A program made the position numbers and the translations under genes. From contig JAWOHX010000050.1 of NCBI GenBank assembly GCA_046484975.1, positions 1 through 18,378 of the forward strand: a stretch of 18,378 bases of DNA, given 5' to 3'. Below the pieces are notes generated by a model. That model did not search any database, had not been told where the DNA came from, and worked only from the letters and a program-made list of their open reading frames with translations. Shown in pieces: positions 13,464-18,378 of the stretch; position 1 is the stretch's first letter; the number at the start of each line of letters is the position of its first letter. This DNA is from JAWOHX01 sp046484975. GTDB lineage: Bacteria; Bacillota; Clostridia; DUPQ01.

Positions 13464-16039
13464 TTGAAATCATACTCGACAATGATGTCGATGGTGATGA
13501 CGTTGCCTTTCTCCGTGAGGACAGAGGCCTTCAGGCTTGCAGTGAAGGTTTTGTAGTTGTACATGGCCTGTTCGATCAGGACCGCCGAGACGGGTCTGGG
13601 CTCAATGCTGTCGCTGAAATCAATCTGGTAGGGCGTCTGCGGGTTGTCGATGAGCCTTTGGAGATTGAGGATGTTCAGCCTGGACTGGGCATTTGTCAGG
13701 GACTGCATCAGGGCCATGGTGTCATCCGGGTCGAACGTGAAGTCCTCCATGGATGCATCCTCAGAGAAATCGGGATTCTTGAACCAGAGGGGAAAGAGGT
13801 CCGTCGGCCTGTCCTTGTATGACTGGCGTTCGGTCTTTTTCATGTCCGGCCTGGCCGGATCCGGATAGGTGTGGGTGTACTCATAGTCCACCCACTCTTC
13901 GGAGAGGGCCTCCGGTGGCAGCACAGGGGAGAACTCAAAGACCCCCGTGTCGGGCCGGATGATGATCCTGGACAGTCCCCCCGTACCTGGGCTCCCGGGG
14001 ACGTCAAGTTCCGGAAGCTCCGGGATGCCCCCTTCCAGGCCTTGCCCGTCCCCGATCTGGCCCATCATGTCCTCCATCTGCTTGATGGACGGGATGAGCA
14101 CCTTGTCGATGTAATCCTTGAGCTGGGAAAGGCCGGGCACCTCAACCAGCCCATCGGGGGATTCCCCGGCGCTCCCGGCCTCCGGGTCCTCGTACCGGTA
14201 GATCCCTGCCCCCTGGGTTGTCTCCTCCGTATCCCCTTTCCTCAGGAAATGCCGGTAGAAGTAATTGATCTCCATCTCCTTGATTTGGTAACGCTCCCCG
14301 GAGGCCAGGTATTGGACCGTCTGGTCCCCTGTCCCTGCCGAAGCCTTGACCAGGCTCTCCGAGATGATGGCGGTGAACTGTGTTTTTTCCGAATCCCCGC
14401 CCGTGGAGGGGCTCTCCTTGGTCCACCGGAATGTGATGGTTCCCCTGGCTTTGGAAGACGACCCGGAGGTGATGCGGTACTCCACCTTCTCCGCCGTTTC
14501 AAAGCCGGTACAAAAGAACATCAGCAGGATTTCATCGATGACATCCAATGACCCGCTGATGTCCACCACATGGGTGGCAGGCTCGAGCTGGATGTTCTCC
14601 CATTGCCATTCACCGTTTCGTTTGACAGCGATCCTCATCCCGGTCATCTGGGCATCCCGTTCCATGGAAAGGTTCTGCTGGAAGAAAAGCATCCCCTGGT
14701 GGTCCCGGGGGATTTTGATCAGCATGTAGCGGAACCCGGGGGTATCAAAGGACTCGGTCCGCCAGTCGGCTTGGGCATCATCCAGGATGTCCTTCAGCGG
14801 CATGATATCCTGGTTCTTGATGCTCACCCTGGCAGACGGGTAGAAGGGCTCATGCGCTTCGAATGTCTGGTTTTCCGGGATTCCCCCGAACAGCGCCATG
14901 CCCAGCCTTGCAAAGTCCATGTTGAAGAACATCCTGCCCCCGTGCACATCCTGGAACACCGCGTCCAGGTTCCCGTGCAGCCGGTGGCTGTTGAAAAGAT
15001 CCCTGACATAGCTGGGTTCCCTGCTTTCCAGTACTTCAGTGATATAGAAGAACAGCTGGTACCAGGTATAGTCCCTGCCATGGCCGAGGGAATAATACTC
15101 CACGAAGGGCATCCTGTAGATGCCACCTGTATATCCCAGTTCATAATCATTGCCCGGATACACCTGGTCCACCGCCCAAAGTGCCGTGGCCTCCCTGAGC
15201 CAGTCGATCCGGGCCCCTGTCACGGTGGGGAAGGGAGGGATGAAGAGGAGTTCCTCCTGGTATGCATGGAACAATTCATGCACCAGCGAGGCCTCGGTCT
15301 CCATGATGCTCCTGTTGAAATCCATGTAGATCCTGAAGATGGTGACAACAGTAAGGTCCTCATTGTACTGCGGAATCAGCGCGGAATAGGAGGAAAAGCA
15401 TTCATCCAGGCTGACCGGTATGATCTCGATCCTGAAGTGCGGCTTGTCAAAACCCAGCAGGTCAAAGGTTTCCATGGCATCCAGTGCGATGCGCTCCACC
15501 TCGCCGCCATGGGTGGTCATGAAGTCAAAGTCGTGTGTCAGGACAACAATCCCCTCTGTGATCACATATTCCATGGGAGGGTACAGCTCCTCTTCGGCCT
15601 TTGCCCTCCTGATAAGGGAAAAACCGGTGTCCCCCTGCACGGAGGGGGGGAATCTCTCAGGGAAAAGGACTTCCCTGAGCCTGTCTTGCAATGGTTTGTC
15701 CAGGGAACCGTAGCGGTTCACCAGGTTTTGGAGATGGGCCCTCATGTCCAGGGACCTGTCCTCGGGCAGCGCTCCGTTGTATGGGTTCCCCGGGTCACCG
15801 GGCCAGAAGGCGGCATAAAAATATGCCTGGCTGACATCATCCTCCGTCAGCTTCCCCTGTGCATAATCCGTGGAAATCCTATGGAATACATGGGTCTTCC
15901 CCATCCCGGTCACGGACGACAGAAAACCCGGGATGATGTCCTTCAGCGACCAGACGGCATAGCTGATCCCGGCAAGGACCGCCAGGACAAGGACGACAAT
16001 CAGCAAAACACGGGGGAAAGACTTTTTTTTCATGGACAT
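13460..16039 (-). CDS. Membrane-anchored HExxH zinc metallopeptidase-like protein
   Basis: A large (859-residue) exported protein not assigned to a named family. The N-terminus has a KKK patch and one hydrophobic helix (about 10-30), a signal anchor. HELFH (254-258) in LVHELFHAYQEEL is the zinc-peptidase motif HExxH, and Glu283 in WLREATALWA, 25 residues after the second His, fits the third ligand of gluzincins. The other half of the protein is beta-rich with a Gly/Pro-rich linker (about 664-688). The frame is open to 16075, but that ATG lies in the -10 box. The ATG at 16039 has AGAAGGG upstream. Function could be surface or wall protein cleavage; the substrate is unknown. Confidence 0.75.
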   Translation of the reverse strand: MSMKKKSFPRVLLIVVLVLAVLAGISYAVWSLKDIIPGFLSSVTGMGKTHVFHRISTDYAQGKLTEDDVSQAYFYAAFWPGDPGNPYNGALPEDRSLDMRAHLQNLVNRYGSLDKPLQDRLREVLFPERFPPSVQGDTGFSLIRRAKAEEELYPPMEYVITEGIVVLTHDFDFMTTHGGEVERIALDAMETFDLLGFDKPHFRIEIIPVSLDECFSSYSALIPQYNEDLTVVTIFRIYMDFNRSIMETEASLVHELFHAYQEELLFIPPFPTVTGARIDWLREATALWAVDQVYPGNDYELGYTGGIYRMPFVEYYSLGHGRDYTWYQLFFYITEVLESREPSYVRDLFNSHRLHGNLDAVFQDVHGGRMFFNMDFARLGMALFGGIPENQTFEAHEPFYPSARVSIKNQDIMPLKDILDDAQADWRTESFDTPGFRYMLIKIPRDHQGMLFFQQNLSMERDAQMTGMRIAVKRNGEWQWENIQLEPATHVVDISGSLDVIDEILLMFFCTGFETAEKVEYRITSGSSSKARGTITFRWTKESPSTGGDSEKTQFTAIISESLVKASAGTGDQTVQYLASGERYQIKEMEINYFYRHFLRKGDTEETTQGAGIYRYEDPEAGSAGESPDGLVEVPGLSQLKDYIDKVLIPSIKQMEDMMGQIGDGQGLEGGIPELPELDVPGSPGTGGLSRIIIRPDTGVFEFSPVLPPEALSEEWVDYEYTHTYPDPARPDMKKTERQSYKDRPTDLFPLWFKNPDFSEDASMEDFTFDPDDTMALMQSLTNAQSRLNILNLQRLIDNPQTPYQIDFSDSIEPRPVSAVLIEQAMYNYKTFTASLKASVLTEKGNVITIDIIVEYDFN

Positions 16040-16074
16040 GTCCCGCCCTTCTAAAAAATGAAACTCCTGCATCA

Positions 16075-16103
16075 AGTATATTCCTGAGGGCAGCGATATT
16101 CAA
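16075..16103 (-). promoter_or_regulatory. Promoter of the metallopeptidase gene
   Basis: TTGAAT (16098-16103), exactly 17 bases, then TATACT (16075-16080) lie on the minus strand between the flavoprotein stop and this gene. Transcription would start near 16068, about 29 bases before the ATG at 16039. This excludes the upstream ATG at 16075. Confidence 0.65.
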
Positions 16104-16108
16104 TGGGA

Positions 16109-17599
16109 TTATTCCCGCCACTCCATCTCCCCTAAGACCCATGCCGTCAGTTCGCTGAGGGACGGGTGGATGACCATGGAGCGGAAAATGGGCATCACGG
16201 TCCCGTTGACCATGAACCCCCTGTTCAGCCTTTTTTTCACACTGCATTCCTCCGGGGAATGGTCCTTGCAGGAATAGCCGGCATTCATCAGGTAGACGAA
16301 GGCCTGGACCAGGATGTCCGCATGGGGGCCGATGATGTGCATCCCGATGATTTTCTTCTGGGCGTCGGCGATGACCTTCACGAACCCGTCGTCCCCTTCC
16401 CCCCTGGTGTAGCCCATGGAGGATCCTTTTGCCACCGAGGAATAGTGCTTTTTCCCCACTCTGATCCGGATGCCCTGTTCCACGGCCTGCTTTTCCGTCA
16501 TTCCTACGTGGGCCACCTGGGGCCACGTATAAATGGCCCAGGGGACGCTGGTATAATCCGCCGCCTGCTTTGTCTTGTGTCCACCGAACAGATTGCGTGC
16601 CACAAGCTCCGCTTCATAGTTGGCCTTGTGGCGGAACTGGAACTTCCCATTGATGTCCCCGATGGCCCAGACCCCCCTGGCGGATGTCTCCAGGAACTCG
16701 TTGGTCCGGATCCACCCTTTCTTGTCGGTCTCCACAAGGCTGGCTGAAACATTCAGCTTGTCGGCATTGGACATGATGCCGGATGCCATCAGGATTTCCT
16801 CCCCCCGGACGGTTTTCCTGTCCCCTGTGCCCAGATCCTCCAGGACCACTTCCTTGCCATCATCCACTTTGCCGGCGGAAATGATTTTATGGTTTGTGAA
16901 GACATCCATGCCACGGCTCCTGAACTGTTTTTCAAGATGCCCGCTGATTTCCTCTTCCTCCGTGGACAACAAACGGGACTGCATGTCCACCAGGCTTACC
17001 TTTGTGCCGAAGGCAGAAAAAATGTGGGCGAATTCGGTGCCTATGGCCCCGCCCCCCACGATGATCAGGCTTCCATATGGTTTTTTTGGGTAGTTCTCCC
17101 CGAAGAAACTCTCGTAAGTGATATATCCCGTCTCCGCAAGCCCTTCCACGGGAGGGATGAAGGGCCTGCCGCCGGCGGCAATGGCCACCCTCTTTCCTTT
17201 GAATTCCTCGGATTGGCTCCCATCGCCGTAGATGACCCGCAAGGTGCGGGGCCCGGTGAATTCCCCCGTCCCCTTGTATACCGTAAGGTTCTCCACTTCC
17301 TCCAGGTTTTCTTCGATTCCGTGGTTCTTGTCAATCCATTCCCAGACCCGTTTGGACAAAGCATCCCAATCCAGTTTTTTTAAATCAAATTCCAGACCGA
17401 TTTTCCCGGCATGGGCGGCTTCCATCACCATGTCCGCAGGATAAGTCATCATTTTTGTGGGGATGCACCCCCTGGTCAGGCAGGTCCCTCCGAATTTTCC
17501 GTTTTCCACCAGCGCGCACCGCTGACCGCTTCCCAGCGCTGCTTCGATGAGCATGAGCCCTGCTCCGCTCCCGATGACAACCAGGTCATATTCTTTCAT
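16109..17599 (-). CDS. Dihydrolipoamide dehydrogenase-like flavoprotein disulfide reductase
   Basis: A 496-residue FAD and NAD(P)-dependent disulfide oxidoreductase. The N-terminal VVIGSGAG binds FAD, GGTCLTRGCIPTK (from about 37) carries the redox-active Cys40/Cys45 pair, IIVGGGAIGTEFA binds NAD(P), and GVWAIGDING is the second FAD contact. The C-terminal IHPSLSEL supplies the His-Glu dyad. Between the dimer domain and that motif is an insertion with two cysteines (CKDHSPEEC). No E2, E3-partner or glycine-cleavage genes are nearby, so it is probably not the ordinary Lpd. A low-molecular-weight-thiol or mercuric-type reductase is possible. The TTG at 17605 is also in frame, but the ATG at 17599 is better spaced from GGGTGG. 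It has its own promoter. Confidence 0.87.
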   Translation of the reverse strand: MKEYDLVVIGSGAGLMLIEAALGSGQRCALVENGKFGGTCLTRGCIPTKMMTYPADMVMEAAHAGKIGLEFDLKKLDWDALSKRVWEWIDKNHGIEENLEEVENLTVYKGTGEFTGPRTLRVIYGDGSQSEEFKGKRVAIAAGGRPFIPPVEGLAETGYITYESFFGENYPKKPYGSLIIVGGGAIGTEFAHIFSAFGTKVSLVDMQSRLLSTEEEEISGHLEKQFRSRGMDVFTNHKIISAGKVDDGKEVVLEDLGTGDRKTVRGEEILMASGIMSNADKLNVSASLVETDKKGWIRTNEFLETSARGVWAIGDINGKFQFRHKANYEAELVARNLFGGHKTKQAADYTSVPWAIYTWPQVAHVGMTEKQAVEQGIRIRVGKKHYSSVAKGSSMGYTRGEGDDGFVKVIADAQKKIIGMHIIGPHADILVQAFVYLMNAGYSCKDHSPEECSVKKRLNRGFMVNGTVMPIFRSMVIHPSLSELTAWVLGEMEWRE

Positions 17600-17622
17600 G
17601 TGCAACCCACCCTTTTTCCTGT

Positions 17623-17630
17623 ATTATACC
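17623..17630 (-). promoter_or_regulatory. Extended -10 promoter of the flavoprotein gene
   Basis: The minus strand reads TGGTATAAT, a full-consensus -10 (17623-17628) with extended TG, just after the stop of the upstream gene. The -35 position (17646-17651) inside that gene reads GCGAAT, a poor match. Transcription would begin near 17616. Confidence 0.55.
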
Positions 17631-17636
17631 ATACCG

Positions 17637-18378
17637 TCAGAAGAAATTCGCAGTGTGGGCTTCCTGATGACCCTGGGTCATCTCATGGAGCCAGCACCAG
17701 AAACGGAACCGTGTCAGGTTGGTGGCATTGGCGGTCCTGGATCCCAGTTGCACATGGCGGATGAGGTCCTTGCGCTTTGCGGCAGCCTGTGCCTTGTGCT
17801 CATCGGTCAGGCAGCCGGCGTCCCAGTGGGCGAAAATCTCCGCGAAGGCTTCCCCTTCGCTCTCAGAATGAAAGACTTCCCCCAGGGTTTTCCTTCCGAA
17901 CTCCAGCAGGCTGTCCATGGGCCAATGGGTGAAATGGGAAAATGCCAGGTAATTCAAGGCGGCGGGGATGTGCAGTGCGCTCATGTCCCCGTGGATGCTC
18001 ACCCCTTCCAGCCCGGAAAGACTGGCCCGCAGGCAGGCCTCCTTGATGGTGCTCACCACCTGGTCGTAGCGGCTGTGTCCCCGCCATTGGCTGCCCTGAT
18101 GGAGGAAACCCACGCTTTTTGCCACCGGGGGCACCAGTCCCCGGGGCCAGCAGTCGTTGTCGAAGACGCCCTCGGGCACGCCGTTTTCCAGGTAGTCGGT
18201 CAGTGGCAGGGGTTCCTGCCGCACCATCCGGGTGAGGGTGAACTGTGTGGTGTGAAGATGCCTGATGTCATCAAAGAGTGCCGGACGCTCGCATCCCATG
18301 TACGGTGTCATGGTCATGTTCCCGGCTTCCATCCCGGGGAGGAAGCCTGTGTAGGTGGCCCAGCTGATGAGAAAATCC
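17637..18378 (-). CDS. C-terminal part of an unrecognised protein (truncated by the right edge)
   Basis: The frame is open across the right edge, so only the last 247 or so codons are present and no real start is visible. The ATG at 18332 has no ribosome site, and sense codons (DFLISWATYTGFLPG) precede it in frame. The visible part is soluble, rich in His and Trp. It includes ECFDN-like acidic patches, SIHGDMSALHIPAALNYLAF, HWPMDSLLEFGRKTLGEVF and GEAFAEIFAHW. The middle block is reminiscent of C-terminal regions of some large glycoside-hydrolase-like proteins, but this is weak. No transmembrane helix is seen. The downstream flavoprotein has its own promoter, so co-function is not implied. 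Confidence 0.7.
   Translation of the reverse strand, partial: DFLISWATYTGFLPGMEAGNMTMTPYMGCERPALFDDIRHLHTTQFTLTRMVRQEPLPLTDYLENGVPEGVFDNDCWPRGLVPPVAKSVGFLHQGSQWRGHSRYDQVVSTIKEACLRASLSGLEGVSIHGDMSALHIPAALNYLAFSHFTHWPMDSLLEFGRKTLGEVFHSESEGEAFAEIFAHWDAGCLTDEHKAQAAAKRKDLIRHVQLGSRTANATNLTRFRFWCWLHEMTQGHQEAHTANFF

Noticed and set aside
14570..16054. 494-codon plus-strand frame opposite the metallopeptidase
   Set aside because: Long only because the opposite gene is GC-rich; no domain, signal or ribosome site.
16040..16075. 12-codon extension of the metallopeptidase
   Set aside because: The upstream ATG lies in the -10 box of a 17-base-spaced promoter.
1..18378. CRISPR arrays, insertion sequences or toxin-antitoxin pairs
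   Set aside because: No regularly spaced long repeats, transposase motifs or small paired genes were seen on either strand.

Overview
This 18.4 kb window looks like chromosomal DNA of a Bacillota bacterium, most likely an anaerobic, fairly GC-rich member of the Clostridia. The pointers are a leucine T-box leader in front of leuS, purine-rich GGAGG-type ribosome binding sites on nearly every gene, a CCA-encoding tRNA-Leu, a ComEA-type competence protein, a K+-dependent membrane pyrophosphatase and a many-cysteine Fe-S protein. No species can be named from the sequence alone.

Layout. (1) Positions 1-410 are strikingly AT-rich and hold the first 12 codons of a minus-strand gene that reads like an XRE-type regulator and runs off the left edge. 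It has its own promoter and nearby inverted repeats. (2) This AT-rich DNA starts just past the 3' end of a minus-strand tRNA-Leu(UAG), which has a full-consensus promoter. A tRNA 3' end next to a composition switch is the usual geometry of an integrated element. (3) Positions 626-4905, all minus strand, hold a nitroreductase, a fumarylacetoacetate-hydrolase-family enzyme coupled to the membrane pyrophosphatase hppA, and comEA. hppA has a promoter whose spacer is filled by a palindrome. (4) Positions 5042-6876, plus strand, hold a D-Ala-D-Ala carboxypeptidase overlapping by 4 bases a small membrane protein of unknown function. (5) From 6886 to the right edge everything is on the minus strand. 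In transcription order these are the C-terminal part of an unrecognised protein, a lone dihydrolipoamide-dehydrogenase-like flavoprotein, a large membrane-anchored HExxH metallopeptidase, a winged-helix/ferredoxin fusion protein, a gamma-glutamyltransferase-family protein, an AlkZ-related protein, and leuS with its T-box leader.

How the parts work together. Most genes are housekeeping: leucine charging with tRNA feedback on leuS, pyrophosphate-driven ion pumping, cell-wall trimming and DNA uptake. The less ordinary set is the minus-strand run from 16039 to 9612 (metallopeptidase, wHTH-ferredoxin, GGT-like, AlkZ-related). Their close spacing and one overlap suggest at least the last three are co-transcribed, but no shared pathway is evident.

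No CRISPR array, rRNA, insertion sequence or complete mobile element is visible. The best leads are the possible tRNA-Leu integration boundary, the palindrome in the hppA promoter, the wHTH-ferredoxin/GGT/AlkZ-related cluster with its intercistronic hairpin, and the roughly helically phased CCATAT repeats between comEA and dac.
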